Positions 1-13,376 of a DNA stretch of 64,000 nt are shown here, in pieces. Source of the DNA: Plasmopara viticola (taxonomy: Eukaryota > Oomycota > Peronosporomycetes > Peronosporales > Peronosporaceae); contig MBPM02000121.1 of assembly GCA_001695595.3 (NCBI GenBank), positions 62,001 to 126,000 of the forward strand. Direction: 5' to 3'. The notes beneath the pieces were generated by a model that was not told the origin of the DNA, made no database searches, and saw only the letters and a program-made list of their open reading frames with translations. Every line of letters begins with the position of its first letter. Position 1 is the first letter of the stretch. Position numbers and translations under genes: made by a program.

Positions 1-893
1 TTTTTCTTGGAATCCTCCACGGCTGGCTTCTTCGGACCGAATACATACGCGCGTATATAGAAGTTCATGAAAAGCCAGAAGAGCGACTGTACGTACACGA
101 GGTACATAAGAGGCACTTTGGGGGGCATGCCAGGGCACTGGCGAGAATACGTCAGGTAACCTTGAACGTTCATGGTCACGAACTGAATAAGCTGAATACG
201 TGTGAGGTATTTTTTCCACCAAATGTTGCGTGTGTGAGCGCTGACGAAGTAGTACGTGTACATGATGGTGTGCACAAAGCCGTTGAGCACGATAGTGGCG
301 TACGAGTCGCCATCTTGGGCGGCACGGAATGTCACGTAGTAGACAAAAAGCACGGTGAGGTGATGGTACACGTGTAAAATAGAGAGTTGCTTCCATTTCT
401 TGCCGAGAATGATAAAAACTGTGTCACACAAGTCGAGCATCTTGGAAAGGTAGAAGAGGTAGAGCACATTGCCCATGACTGGGGCAGCCGCGTTGAAGGC
501 GTTACATGGAGCCGGGGAGTAGCCATTGCGATAAGCTTGAATTGCTGCCTCCACGCACATGTAAGAGCAAGCAATGACCTGGATGGGATTGTAAACAAAC
601 TGAAGTGGGCTGGTCTTGATAGCGGGAATACCCATTTTCATGAGAGCCTATTCAATAGAAGCAGAAGAGCCTTAGAAAGATTGATACGGCCAAGACATGA
701 ACAAACGCACCGTTCCAAAAATGACGAAAAGCAAGTAGCCGATGCAAATGGCGTAGACGCTTGCAAAGTTGGCCAGTGGGTAGTCGGCCATGGGATGAAC
801 CTTCCAACCGCCTTCTGGGTCAACCCAATCAAGAAGCTTGACTTCTGTGGTGTTGGCCCACTCGTAGTAGCTCTGTAACAGTTCCAAGGACAT
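1..893 (-). CDS. ELO-family PUFA fatty acid elongase, 3' end cut by window edge
   Basis: Predicted condensing enzyme (3-ketoacyl-CoA synthase) of the ER-membrane fatty-acid elongation cycle. Exon 1 is complement(711..893) and exon 2 is complement(1..647), still open at the window edge, giving about 276 residues, close to full length for the family. The 63-bp intron (648-710) has GTGCG/TAG borders; splicing joins FGT to ALMKMG. The ELO histidine box HVYHH lies at 360-374, preceded by KKWKQLSIL. The tract MYTYYFVSAHTRNIWWKKYL and several hydrophobic membrane segments follow. A leucine rather than glutamine before the histidine box fits polyunsaturated-acyl substrates in the family; C18 or C20 preference cannot be read from the sequence. 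The start is set at the internal ATG (MSLELLQ) rather than the ATG at 974, because this matches the Phytophthora proteins as I recall them. The window probably ends only a few residues before the stop. Confidence 0.93.
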
Positions 894-941
894 ATCTCTT
901 TCTTGACGGTGTTGCGACGTAAACGATGGAAGTGCAAACGG

Positions 942-961
942 GCAAATGCGCAAATGAATCT
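942..961 (-). promoter_or_regulatory. possible oomycete initiator (Inr) upstream of the elongase
   Basis: Read on the minus strand this contains TTCATTTGCGCATTTG, close to the oomycete initiator consensus GCTCATTYYNCAWTTT but with one extra base. It lies about 50 bases upstream of the chosen elongase ATG, a usual distance. No TATA box is visible. This is a motif match only. Confidence 0.35.
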
Positions 962-1378
962 CTACGGCTGCCAATCACTGAGTTCGAAGCAGTTTCGCTT
1001 CTGACGTCCCTATAGAAAGCCTTAGTAAATCGATTTGCGGAGGGAAAACGTATTCACACTGATGTCAGATGATGTCATGCGCTGCTGTCGATATGCATTC
1101 GAACAAATTTGTGGTTCACGATGACGTAGAAGGGCATTGAGCACAAAAGGAAGCACAGTATTACTCAACTCACGCTAAACATTGTTTGTGTGCCATCATA
1201 CGTGTGGTACCAACATTGCGTGTCGTACGAGTAGGGATATTTTTACAGGCGCTTAGCCATTAAATTGCGATATATTGCAAAAGCAGCTATCTAGCGATTA
1301 AAAAAAAGCGTGTATCACGAGATTGTAGTAGCTATCAAACGCACGAAAACTCTAATGCTCTACAAATAAAAAAAATGT
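962..1378. other. intergenic spacer, no gene seen
   Basis: AT-rich spacer between the elongase start and the 3' end of the WD40 gene; both genes read leftwards. It would hold the WD40 gene's 3' UTR and the elongase promoter. No ORF, repeat or RNA gene was recognised. Confidence 0.6.
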
Positions 1379-3801
1379 TCATCGAAATGTGAGCAAACCA
1401 AGCGTCCGGTCGTGGGAAACACTAAACATTGCATCGTAACGCGGGTGCCATGTAGCATGCAAGACTGTTTTGTCTACAAAAAAAGAAAGCACAAGCGAGA
1501 TAAGCAACAACAGCACCGAGTATCGAGATTCTCATTCGACAACTTACGGTGCACGCGAAGAGACTGTTGAGGCCGCACTTTGGGGTAGTTTTCACCACGC
1601 ATACGCACATCCCATATGTTCACGACCCCTGTCTTGCTGCCACAAGAAACATGATAGCCGGCAGGAGACCACCGTGGTACAACGTATTGACTCATTGAGC
1701 TACCCTCCCACGCCAGAGACATTCCCTCGCGATCATAGCGCTGACGCAGGTCATGTAGCAATAAATTGTGCCTACTTTGTTCGATTGAGCTAACCAGTAG
1801 CAAGTTTGGATTGTGTGGATGTTCCAGTACCGAATTAATCTTTGAGATATTTGGTTTTCGACGCTCGATCACGATGTCACTACTCCCCTTGTTCAGGTCA
1901 TAACGAATCAGTAATCCATCAAGTCCACCCGTATACAAACAGTCACGCTTCGAGTGGACACAGAGCGACCTGACCTCACTGCGGTGATCCCGGTGCAACA
2001 CATTAAATTTCAAATCCAAACCACCGCGTTGGCTGTCTTCGTGCTCTTCCCACAGCACGACAGCGTGGTCCGAATTACCAGTAGTGACCAAACGACGACT
2101 TGTGGTCTCCGACCCGAGCCCGCTTGGTAGCCAGTCGATGGAAGAGATACCTCGTGAGTGCAAAGTTGTGCACTTCGACGTGATACGATCACGTGGAATC
2201 GGCTGCGGCTTGTCACTATCTTCAAGCTTAAGCTGGTGGAGCTGCACAATGCAAAACTCTCCTTTCTCATCCAGAGGATCGCGAAACGCCATGGCCATAC
2301 GATTTCCGTCCGGACTCCACGCAATGGCTTCAGCACACGGATTATCGCGACGAAACGAAGGTGGCGTCAAAGTCACGACTTTCGAGATGTCTTGGTCCTG
2401 ACGTTGGTAGCTCCACAAAATCAGGCCACCCTCATCAGGACTTGTGGCGAAGATTTGAGGCTGAATTGGATTGAAGACAAAATGGCGGCCTTTACGAACG
2501 CTACCGTCCGGAATCGCACGAAAGCGATAATTTGCCAGTAACTTTGGGGTAGTTGAGCGACCCCAAAAGTGGTCAGGCATCGAATCCTCAATAGGCACTA
2601 CAGTTCTCTTCATAGCCACTGCATCGGAGTTGACTTCTTTCTTCACTTCAATAATGACACAATCATCATCGCTATTTTCATCATCTTCATCCACAATACA
2701 AGGACGTTTTACAGCACGCGAGTGGCTACTTGACCGCCGACTATTGCGTCGCTCACACTTGTTTCTGCTCCTCGATCGTCGCGAAATAAAATTATTGCGG
2801 TCACTGACACTACTATGTGAAGGTAACCGTCGCTCTCGACGCTTTTTCAGCGCATCCAGATCCACTTGAAGGTCATATATATCAATTTCCTTATTCTCAA
2901 TATGTTTCTGCAGCTGTTTCAATTGCTCCTTCAACTCTTTCAATTGCTCCTTCATCGGTTTTAACTCCTCTTCGGTGTCTGCAATGGCATCCTCAATCTC
3001 CTGGAGACTGCTTCCACTCCTGCTGCTACGCCAGCTTCTCCGCAATGTCTTCTTACTATCTTCATCGTCACTAGTGTCTGCAATTTTCGACCGTCGAGAG
3101 TGATGATTACGGCTCAAAGCCCCCTCACGTGCCGTCCGTTTTGTCTCCCGCTCAGATGACTTTGACCTAGAGCGCTCCCGCTTCTTCCCACTACGAGTTT
3201 CGCTGCTCTTCAAAGCAATGTTAGCGCGATCAGTAGTCACCTTGGAGTTATGCTTTGTATTTAAAGAATTCCTGCTACTGCGACTGAAAGTTGATTGGGA
3301 GGCTCCCCTCTGGCTGCGGTTAATGACTGCTTTCGTGTCCTGTACCTCTCTTGTGACAGATTTCGTCCGCGTGCGGGCTGAAATAGGCGAAACATTGCGC
3401 TGGTCTGTGAAAGCTGCGTCTGTTGCATCGTTCCGTCGGCTCTTCCGCACGTGAGACGAACGTGATCTCGCTCTATATGCGACCACCGTCGAGGGCGGAG
3501 CCTGAAGAGGTTCAGGACGGTGGTGATAAATGGCCTTGTTGGTATTAAGCGTAGAGGCACCAGCTGCACGATTGCTTCCCAGCGCAATGAATTCCTGACC
3601 TGGTGTCTTAAAGGGATGAGGGCGGGCGCGCGACTTTGACCTGGCGCGCATGGTCATATTGTTGTCCGACGGCACGGAACGATGCGGCATAGCACCAGCT
3701 GCACGCGAAGTGAAAGAATTATGCCGCCGCTTTAATGTCTTATTTCCACGCTGAAAATCGGAGTCCGGGATGGAAAAGACGCCAGCGTCTCGAGACCTCA
3801 T
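1379..3801 (-). CDS. WD40-repeat protein with RS-rich disordered N-terminus and coiled coil
   Basis: Exon 1 is complement(1548..3801) and exon 2 is complement(1379..1473), giving 782 residues. The unspliced frame ends in an implausible cysteine-rich tail. Removing a 74-bp GTAAG...TAG intron (1474-1547) replaces it with a classic last WD repeat (HHKTVLHATWHP... then SHDRTLGLLTF). Order of parts: residues 1-260 basic and Arg/Ser-rich, probably disordered; about 265-325 a charged coiled coil (EEELKPMKEQLKELKEQLKQ); a second RS tract at about 340-365; an acidic patch running into DCVIIEVKKE at about 380-389, which looks like a SUMO-interacting motif beside a sumoylation consensus; then about seven WD-type repeats from about 435 to the end (FATSPDEGGLILWSY, LVTTGNSDHAVVLWEE, LYTGGLDGLLIRYD, SCGSKTGVVNIWD). 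A nuclear scaffold role is inferred from this layout. I do not recognise a named orthologue. Confidence 0.85.
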
Positions 3802-4439
3802 GGATGATGGAGGATAGAAATTTGGTTGGAGAAGACAACCAGGCGGTTAAGACACTATACTGGTCAAAAAGGTTGTTGCATACTGGTGTCACCACGGTAA
3901 TACCAATAATAGCAGAAGTGTTATGAACTTTACACTTCCTGTCATCGAATTTTAATTTTTATTACAAATTTGAAGTCATTCTTGCTGTACGTATTACATT
4001 CAGATTTAAAATTAGCAAACAAAAAGGGATAGCTACGCTGCAAGAGCCCTTCTCGACGACCTTCCAAGATTGAATAGAACGAAGCTTTAGTAGACATACT
4101 TCTTAACAAACTTCTCCGACCTTATACACAGATTGTACATATAAAAAATGCTCGTATAAATGGATCCAGATCCTTTTTCCAGAGGCCTTACCTTAAATCG
4201 ATCCTAGGCTTTGCATCCGCGTGCTTTAAACACAGCGTGCTAGCCATAAGCCAGCTTGCTGTGCTCATACACGAGGCTATGATGGCTTCGTCCATTAAAT
4301 TTTTAGTATCGTGTCATAATACGAACCTAGTTTATGTCACAGTAGGTCCCTATTGTGTGACACAAGTCACGTGGTTTTTAACATCGATAAAAAGGCAAGG
4401 CTTTGTATCAAGGTATTAACATAAAAACTACAAACGAAG

Positions 4440-5800
4440 GTTGTATGGACGACGCTCTGTCAGTGCGTGTGGATCGACACAGAACTAACGAGTGGTACTC
4501 AAAAGAAAAGCAATTGTTGCATGCCGTAAATGGCGTGGTTGACGTTTAGCCAAAATACAAGGGTGAAGTTCCGTCAGTACACATGGAGTGGCACGTCATC
4601 CTTTAAAATAAGGTAGTACAGGAAAGTTCTTGCTTCATACCTTTTGAAATCTGGCTGGTGTTAAGTCGAGGCGTCAAGAGCACGACCATTGACATGCACA
4701 TGAAGTGACTGAGATGCGCTAGTTGTGTGTCAGGCGTTACATAGTTAAAGCAAGCACAGCTCATTGCCTTCACGTACATGCTTACTAATACGCTTTACGC
4801 GAATACAAATATTACGCGACAACGACACGAAGCATCTATTAAAATTGTCGACGTCTTAACAAACGACGGTGATGCATTGGCTTAGCATTGTCAGCATTTC
4901 ATCAGTGACAAATAAGCAATATCATGCGAAATGGACGAAGCCCTTTTACTGAGTGTGGAAAATTCCGTAATTTCGTGAGCGGTGGTTGTTTGATACAGCA
5001 GTCACGGAATGCTTTAAGTGACATGGCTGGCTAAGACTGAGGGGAAAATTTTATCCCTGTACGTGGAGTAAAACGAATTACTAAGCGGTCCTGCTTGAGC
5101 TGCAATCGCTACATGCCGTAGAGGGCGTGATTGGCTTTCAGCTAAGGCAGCAAGAGCAAGGCTCTGCGAATGCGAAGTAGTGGCACGCCATTCATTGAGC
5201 AAAGCTTGTCGAGAAAAGCTTTCGCTCTATACCAGCTACTGCGAGTCGAGACACCAAAGGACAGCCCCGAACATCCACATGATGTAGCCGTAACCTTATG
5301 AGTGATTGCCATATAGCTCATTCCGTATGTCGTCTTCGAACGTCGACGTTAATATTGACAAATCAGTTCTCCGCACGCCGATGTGTCTAAGATGATATCT
5401 CAACGAGAAGCGGCAATGCGTGGCACTCATGAAGCAGCGCAGGGCGTCTCGTCTTAAAGGAAAATAAGGGAGTTGCGCGAATTCCGTGTATCACACTATT
5501 TTCCTATCACCGCGCTTAAAGTAGCATGTGAGCCACTGAGCGGTGTTCGTGAGACGCAGCACTCGCTTCATGTCTTAGTGACAACATAGCCGCAATAGCG
5601 TGATTTATTACAGCTAAGGCAACAGCAAGTAGACCGCATGGAGTGGAACATTCGCTTTCTTACAACATTTGTAGAAAAGAGCTTTTGGTGCATGTTATGC
5701 AAGGTTTGTCCGAGTGGGCAAAAACATCAGCGGCTCGATCTTCACGAACGTGCCGTTGATGCCTTTGCTCAACCACGTGAAATGGCACGTGGTCTATTGA
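4440..5800. repeat. three diverged, roughly tandem repeat units
   Basis: Three blocks share the same ordered landmarks. These are a tract like tgcatgccgta.a.ggcgtg.ttg (near 4516, 5108 and 5585), then ttagcca or cagctaaggca, then atggagtggcacgtc or atggagtggaacattc, then gaaaagctttcgct..ataccagct. Anchor spacing is about 590 and 480 bases. Divergence is high and no ORF is conserved. Similar blocks occur again at 28300-28750, so this is a dispersed family, perhaps old LTRs or a non-autonomous element. Confidence 0.5.
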
Positions 5801-6443
5801 GCCACGCTCCTCATGGATAACGCTCGCTGTATATCGTATATCGACCCCCTTTGCTTTTTAGATGGCTCAAAGACACCTCCGCCTTCCTGCGCTATAGATG
5901 ATGCACGTGCTTTGGTGATCGAGGAATTAGGTGCGGTCCAATCTAAGCATAAATCTGAGCGGTGTCATATCTGCACGGATCGCCTTCAAAATTACTGCCA
6001 ATTTAGTTCGTTGTTGAAATACTGCACTCACTAGCCTGGCTATACTTTCTAGCCTGACCACGCCGCGCAACTATAGGTCGGGCTTGATCGACTTTATTCT
6101 TGTAATACCAGGTGACGATTGACTTGGCGCCATTGAGTTAAATAATTTTGATTTGGAGCTGTAAAGATAACACGATTTAATTCACTCACCTCGCCCTTTG
6201 CTTGTTAAGGCTGAGAAAAATATTAATTTTAGTGACAACGCTATCAAAACGTCTTTGTTGCATCGAAGTAAGACAAAATGTTAAATTTTTTGTCAGGCTC
6301 ATTGGTCAAGCCAAATACCTCAATTAAAAAGATAGCATAGTCCATGGCGACTTTCAAGTCAGACACAAGGATTGAAATGCTACGTTACCAACGAAAAGAA
6401 CGAATGAAAGCTAGAGGAATTGAGCTTGATACATTGCACGGTT

Positions 6444-6698
6444 GGGCCAGTGACTGACGATTTCAGCGCATTGGATGATAAGCTTTGCGACTTGCTCACG
6501 ATCGGGCTCTAACGCAACTTTTCATCCGATAATAGGGATGCTCACTATATAAATAACTGCTTTGATAAGGAAATGGCGACATTTCTGGATAGGTATTGCT
6601 CGGCCGACACAGGCCATGTCAATAAACAGTACGCTCGTCTGCTTTGCGCAGCGCAAAAGCTCTCCGTGGAATACTTCTTCCGTGGCGTTCACACATAG
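6444..6698 (+). pseudogene. protein-like relic of unknown origin
   Basis: One forward frame keeps a protein-like composition over about 80 residues with one internal TAA: VTDDFSALDDKLCDLLTIGL, stop, then HYINNCFDKEMATFLDRYC and VNKQYARLLCAAQKLSVEYF. It ends at TAG 6696-6698. It has no ATG and lies in the gene desert. Its helical, acidic character would suit a retroelement gag, but I do not recognise the family. Confidence 0.3.
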
Positions 6699-9600
6699 AG
6701 CTCGTTTATAAATATTCGTTACTTTAGCGCAACTATAGTAGATTGAGCGCGCTTCTTTTGTATTGCATTGACTTTTGCTTGGGGATTTTTCGCGGCGTCG
6801 TAAGAAACCTGAAGACAGAGGTGGTTTAGACCCAGAATGGAGCTACCCTCAGATAATATCACCACCACGATCCAATTTGAACCTCTTCTAAAATTGAGTG
6901 AACATTTAGGACTTGCAATTTAAATCATGCCACCTTATATGAAGTACCTTGAGCTCAAAGTATATAAGTATACTTGATGGGTCAGAGATAAACTACCGAT
7001 TTGATATCTCGGCTTTGGCAATATACGAAGATAGGCGTTAGGACCTTAAGCTTCGAACGCAAGTATGGAGTCACTTAAACACCTAGCCGTGCTACGAATA
7101 ATCACAATTTACTTACTAAGCGCCCGTCCGCGTTCGACTTTAGACCGAATCGGCCTCGGAGCATAGTGTTGAATCTGTTCTAGCTGCTCCAGCTGCTCCA
7201 ATGAGCTCGATGAGGCATAAATTCCGCACTACTTTACAAATAACTCTTGGCATTCATGAAAGCATGAGCACCAAAGGGGTTGCCCCAGCTTTGCGTCTTC
7301 TTGATTTAGATCATTAGCTTCTGTGACATCTGGTCTACGTGCTTGAGATTGTTTTGGTATTGGTCCTTATAATCAAGCTACGACTTCTTTGTGACAGCAC
7401 CGGCCGGTGAGGAAAAGATGGACTTCTATGTTTTTGCTTACCCATGAGATTCACTGTCAGATCGACCACCGTGTGTCTCAGCTTCCAATCGCGTCAAGAG
7501 GCATTTCTTTTGGTGATAAGGTACAACCTCTGGCAGTCGCTGTAAGTGCGAAGCCTCATGAGCATTCATCTCTATAGCTTTGTCACAACGTGGCGGTGGC
7601 CATGCCAGCCAAGAGGATTCTTATCGTAACAGCTAAGTCGATCGCAGAGGCAACGCTTACGAGTAGCATTTGGCGCATAAGACTTGTGCAATACAAAGTT
7701 TTGAGGAACTCTTAAGACATTCTACATGAATGCTGGGTGCGTTGACATTATTTTGGGAAAATTGATAATATCCACCGACGCCTGAAGCATGCCTTCTCGG
7801 CACCGTGAAGTGTTCGGTCAAATGATCTTTTGTCTTATAAATGTGGAATTTTTCTTCTTTCCAATGGTAGGCGTTGAATGTCCAACTATTCTGTATCGCT
7901 TATATTTTTTAAAGACATTCAGGTTTTTAGCCTTAGGTACAGTTTTATCATAAACACATGCTCGCAGTGCTCTCGGGTGCCGTTGTTAACTTCTTTATTT
8001 TAAGTACAGCGATTCACACTGGATTTGTTACACATACGTTCATGTACTAATGAGTTCAAGCCCTAGCTGCTTTTGACGCCTTGGTAAACAAAAAAAAACC
8101 GTATCGTCGTGTACACTTTGTGCTTGATTTACGCATAGTTGGTATAGATACCCTCAAATGATCATCATTAATACTTTTGAGTGCCTCAAAACGGCCCGAA
8201 ACTAGTCTATCCACCAAAGCGCCAGTCAAACAAGAAAAGGCTTGTGGTCCGCATGCGCCTCCCACCTCTGGACGAAAAAAAACTATCAGGAGTGCCGGCG
8301 GCACTCTAGTAAGCACTTGCGTGGACTTTTACCTTTTAAGATTGTAATGAAGCCTATCCATGAAAAAGTCCCCTCCCGTAAAGAAAGAAAAGTTCACTAC
8401 AATTTTCAGCTGTAAACGCCTGACTCGCAATGTCCTTATCGACTATGTCACCAGTGCTGGAGACCGAAAGAAGAGTCACACGCGACAGCCTTCGGTATAC
8501 TTCGCAACATGGTTTATTCGCCGACTTTACCAACGCAGAGAACTACGGGCGTTGTGATTCGCCCATTGCCGATTGACGACGCAAGCTACCGTCCACTGAG
8601 AGTCCACTCACTTTCTTGACAACCAGGACCTTCTGGATGGCTAATATGTGGCCGATGAAAAACATGGCTACGAGCATTATGATCACCTGTTTCGTAAATT
8701 TTTTAAAGACCTCCTCACATGGTTCCTATACACTTCGATCGGCTCAAAAGTAGCCAATCTCTCATCGCGACCGTACGAAGGCTTAACGTGTACTTTTGGT
8801 ACCGCAAGTTTACCTAGCGTCTTAAGAATCTAAAAGACATTGCACTTGATCTAAGGATACTTTGGGTGCATTTCAATACATTTTTCACCCCAAATTATTG
8901 GCGAACCTATTTTGGGATCGGGTGAATCTTTCGGGCGTTGCATTTCAAAATACAGCTACATTACGTCTGTAAGCCTAAAATACAGTAATCTCAGTAAGTG
9001 GATCGGAGAACGAGATGTCTCGGCTTTGTTAAAATGCCAGACCAGGCGTTCAGAGCTCAAGATTCAAGAATAAGATCATCTCAACTACACAAGAGGTGCG
9101 GTCCAAAGTTCACGTTTGCTGACAAAAAATGTTGCTTTTGAGTCCAAATTGCAACAGCCTTTGAGCAATTTCGCCGAAATCGGTCTATCGGCTTGCCGAG
9201 CGATACTACTAAGATCATCTTCCATAAATTATCAGCTACTCTCGAATTTAATGGCGCCATCTACTGGACTTGATGGAGACTATCGTTTTCTCCCCGATGC
9301 AGCCACCAACTGCCCATTCAACGAGCCCCCGAGTAAAGTTTCAAGTTGTCTGCTCCAGGGCTTCCACAAGTTGTGTGATTCAAGGTAATTGCTCCTTTTC
9401 ACAAGATGCATTCAATGCTCATAACTTAGTATCTAACTTCACATGAAAGTGACGCTGGCCTTAATGGTTACAAAGGAATGCTTTTTTTCTGCCTTTTGGG
9501 CAGGACGCGAATTCTTCAGGTAACTTCACAATCAGAAAGCTCGTTAGGTAGAGATGGACTCATTTGGGAATAAGACACATGACCCTTGGTGTTAAGTCGA

Positions 9601-12600
9601 CTGTAAACGGTCTAGCGCGAGATGTTCACATTGCGTCGGAAAGTCGCTTCACTTCGTATTTATTCCCAAAACGAACTGGTCGCTCAAAGCGCGCATCCAT
9701 ACATGCAATCCTTTCCTCAGCCTTATTGGCAACACGGCGATGGCCATAGAGATACTGGTCGCCATATGGCCACCCTTACAGCAAGGTCAAGCGTGGGAAC
9801 GTCGGATTGACGTAATGCTGGGGGCACCGCAGAGCTCGCATGAGAGACAGAGTCCTAAGAATCGATGTACATCTAACGAATCCTGACTTAAATGTTAAGC
9901 GCGTCGACATTGTCTTGATAAAGTCGATGATGAATGCCTACTAATCCCTCCCAGATCGAACGATGTTTTAATTTGTTTGCACATATCGAATTTTCTTTGA
10001 TTGATTTTAGCCTTCTAGTATTGAGCATGAGTTGCATCCCTCAATAATGTATCGATTACCCTATAAAATGATCATCCTTATCTCTCTTATCCTTGCTTCG
10101 GGCTGATTTGATTTCATCCCCTGTTTTAATAATTACACTTATCAGATATATATCTTCGTAAGAAATTTGCTTTCGAATTAAAGCCTTGACTTCTAAATTT
10201 CCCTGCTTAATCTGAAGCATTTGTGCCTTTATAATCCGTATGTATAGCGTAAAGCTTGTGAATACGTGTAACGCATTGTTAAGCGCAACTCAACCATTAA
10301 TAGTTTGCAATCCTATGAATGTGACACCTCAGTGCATAATGCGTAGTATGCTCTCTTGTACACGATTGACTTTTTCCGCCTGTCCGACCGTCTCTAGATA
10401 GTTTGCCTTTGAGTGGCTTTCAATGGTAGGATCTCTTTTGCCGAAGGCAGCAATACACGGCTGCTTTTCAAAAGCACCAAGTCAGTAAATTTCTGGAATT
10501 AATATACTGTAATTACAAACAGCTGTACGTTTTGTTTCCTTGGTAGGGCTGATGCCAAAAAATATCATGTCGCTCAAGCGACACACGAGCATAATTATGC
10601 CCGTATTGCCGTTAGCCTCCAGAAAGCCAGCGACAAGGCAAGTTCTATGAATTTTCAACTCTGACAGGCTCTAAATAGGGGTCGACGTGTACAACGCGGA
10701 TCTGACTGCATGGAGGTCCCACAATATTTTGTACTTGTTGAACTCTGTATATGATGGGCCAACAAGATGCTGTAAAGACCCAAAAAACTATCATTTCTTG
10801 ACCAAACGACTGCTTAAGAGAGATGTCTTTTATTAGCTTTTTTGGCAATTTAAAGTAGAAATCGGACCAAGTTTGCTGGAAGCACCATATAGTAAGGAAA
10901 CAGTCGGTCGACTCTCAGCAATGCAACCGCGATCGCTGTTGTAGGGCTTGCCACTTAACTTCGACATCTTTGCCTACCATAAAGAATCGCATCGAGGGCT
11001 AAAATGATTTTTAACTTGTATGCCTGACTATCGTTTGTCAATCGACGCTGCTGAAAATGGCTAACTTATCAGCTGGCTTGCCTATGGATAACATTATTGT
11101 CAGCCAAGGGCTCGTAACACCCAAAGATCGATTTCGCATTGCATCCTCCTTTTCTCAATGCAGAGCTATCTTGGTGATCCAACTGAGAATTTGTTAATCC
11201 CTGTGTCTTGCAAGTCTACAAAATCCGTTTGTTATACGCATTTGGCGATGATAGAGTGAACGCGTACTATTTAATATGTCTTGCGAGCCTATATTACTCG
11301 CTTGTGGACCTTTTTACTCCAGATAGTGGCGCTATGTCAGTCACCGGTGGAAGTTTGCCATCTAAATTCTTACCGCTATTGTTAGCGTCTCCAGCGGCTA
11401 GTGCACTCAATTATCTTTTAGAAAAGGCTTCACATCCATTGTTACAGATACCTTCGAAGAGGTATCGGTACCTTATACACCTTCCAGATTTACCTTGGAT
11501 GTAAATCAGCCCAGATTTTTTTTGTACACACAAGTGGGACAAAAACATGACATACTAAAGCCCTGTTGTGTAGAACTGAATGGCTGGCAACTATAGCCTT
11601 GCCCCGTTAATCGATCAAGGACTCGTGCTTTTCTATCCGGCGTACCAGAATAAAGGCTACTTGTACGAAAATGAAAGTCGCTGTCTTATTTTAAAATCTT
11701 ACAGTCAAGTCTATTTCAATCTCGGGGACGTCTTAACTGCTTCCATTACCCAGTAGAAGCAAAATTTATGGTATTGCTTTGCTCGCTCTTGACCATCGAT
11801 CAGTCACTTTTAAATGACCGCAATTGCTTGCCAGCGAGCAGAAGTTCGCGACGTACCAGATCCTACAAAGACTTGTTAATATTTTCAAGCCCTCGTACAC
11901 TTGCGGTTACGCTAGAAGTTTGCTGCAAACTTCTTCTTCGAAAGCTGTCAATCTTCCAAGGGCCTTGCCCCCTTGAAGTTTATCGACAACAAAGTATTTT
12001 AGTAGGGCACCCCGCCCCTCCTGGTGAGTAGCTTTTTTATGGCTTTGAGCGCGACCCTTTCAAGCCCTTAGCTGAGACAAAAAATCAATCGTGATTCCCG
12101 CTTATTTAAGACAGGCACGCTTTGCTTGCTGTAAACAAAGCAGCGGATGTTGCTTAGTCCTGCATTGCTTGTGTCAATCGGTATTGGACTGGCCCATAAG
12201 CATTGGAACTCGAGTTCATGTAGGTAAATTAACTGCCGAACCGTGAAATACGGAAAAAGTGAGCATATGTGTGGCTGTATATCGCTTAAAGAGCAGTTTG
12301 AAGGAACTATTACACCGCCACTCCCTGCACTCTCGAGATTTGTGAGCGAGGTGATCTTACTCTGAGACCGTTTACAAACTTTACCTTGACTTATTTAGCA
12401 AGCGGTCGAACCGCTGTTTCTCTTTATCGATATCTATCTATCCATATATATGTATATTAATATGGTTCATGCCTACCTTACTTGCTGGCGAAAGTCAACG
12501 TTCGCCAAAAAATGGCGCTCTTAAGTGTCTCGTGTGTTACCAGGCTACAAAATCTTCAGTGATGCATTCTTACGGATTAGTATCCATGGTCTCACATTAA

Positions 12601-13376
12601 TAGTGCAAACACCACTAAGAGTTGATCATCTAAGATCATGTGGTGCTATTTGTTCTCTTGATCTAAACGAAAGTTTTCGATCTTTATAATTTCTTTAAAG
12701 AAAAACTTCCTAGGCTTGATCCATACAGTAGGCGCTACTATTGGTGCTACCGAAGCCTTGTGCTGCCTGAGTCCAAGAGCATAAATTTTCCAAGTAGGAC
12801 TTAATTACCGTGACGCGTACCAGCTACTAAGTAGCCTTCTTCTCAGGCCGATAGAAGTCAGCAAATCTTTCGAGCAGCGCGAACTGCGCGTCTGTGGAAA
12901 AGGTGGTTCGACCCAATCCCGAAATATTGGCGCTCTAAGTGTGGTATAAGACCCAGGATTCAAGTAGCCAATCTACCACGTAAGCGTAGGATTGACAATA
13001 AAGAGCTGATAAGTGTGACGCAAACACACAGCGAGGAGACGTGCAGAGGAATATACAATTTTCCTCTGAACAGTTTCCGAGCAAAGTGTGCAATTGGAAG
13101 ACTGATTTGTATTTTACAATATTTTTGTATTTGTGTCGACACAATATTAACTGCGACTATGTTGAGATGTCCGTCATCCTTCAAAGGCTCTTTTCAACGG
13201 AAGGCCAGTTTTTTTCATCTAAAAGTTAAAGTTTGTATGTGCATGGCCAAAATTCTGGCCGGAATCTTAAAGACCCGCACATAGCGGTGCAACACGTTCA
13301 TAGCTTACTATTTAATTTGCATCAATTCGTTCTCAGACGTACATTTATTTTTTTCCTTTGTTTAAGCGCTGTAAAC

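Larger units (their letters stand above)
3802..13376. other. gene desert with decayed repeats
   Basis: About 9.6 kb with no convincing intact gene. Frames are short and stop-ridden. Contents that can be supported: a diverged repeat family at 4440-5800, and a protein-like relic at 6444-6698. Related fragments sit near 7430-7640 and 9690-9790, sharing tracts such as tggcggtggcc/ggcgatggcc; a third similar fragment is near 56735. A weak minus-strand frame at 10645-10848 contains VHVDPYLEP, reminiscent of the end of a gypsy integrase, but too short to claim. The tract gtgtgacacaagtcac near 4355 resembles oomycete gypsy LTR ends. The remainder shows nothing recognisable. Confidence 0.6.

Noticed and set aside
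387..878. 163-codon plus-strand frame
   Set aside because: It is antisense to the elongase exons, which have the histidine box and a matching intron.
1474..1547. Unspliced C-terminus of the WD40 protein ending in a Cys/Leu-rich tail
   Set aside because: The segment has GTAAG/TAG borders, and removing it restores a WD repeat.
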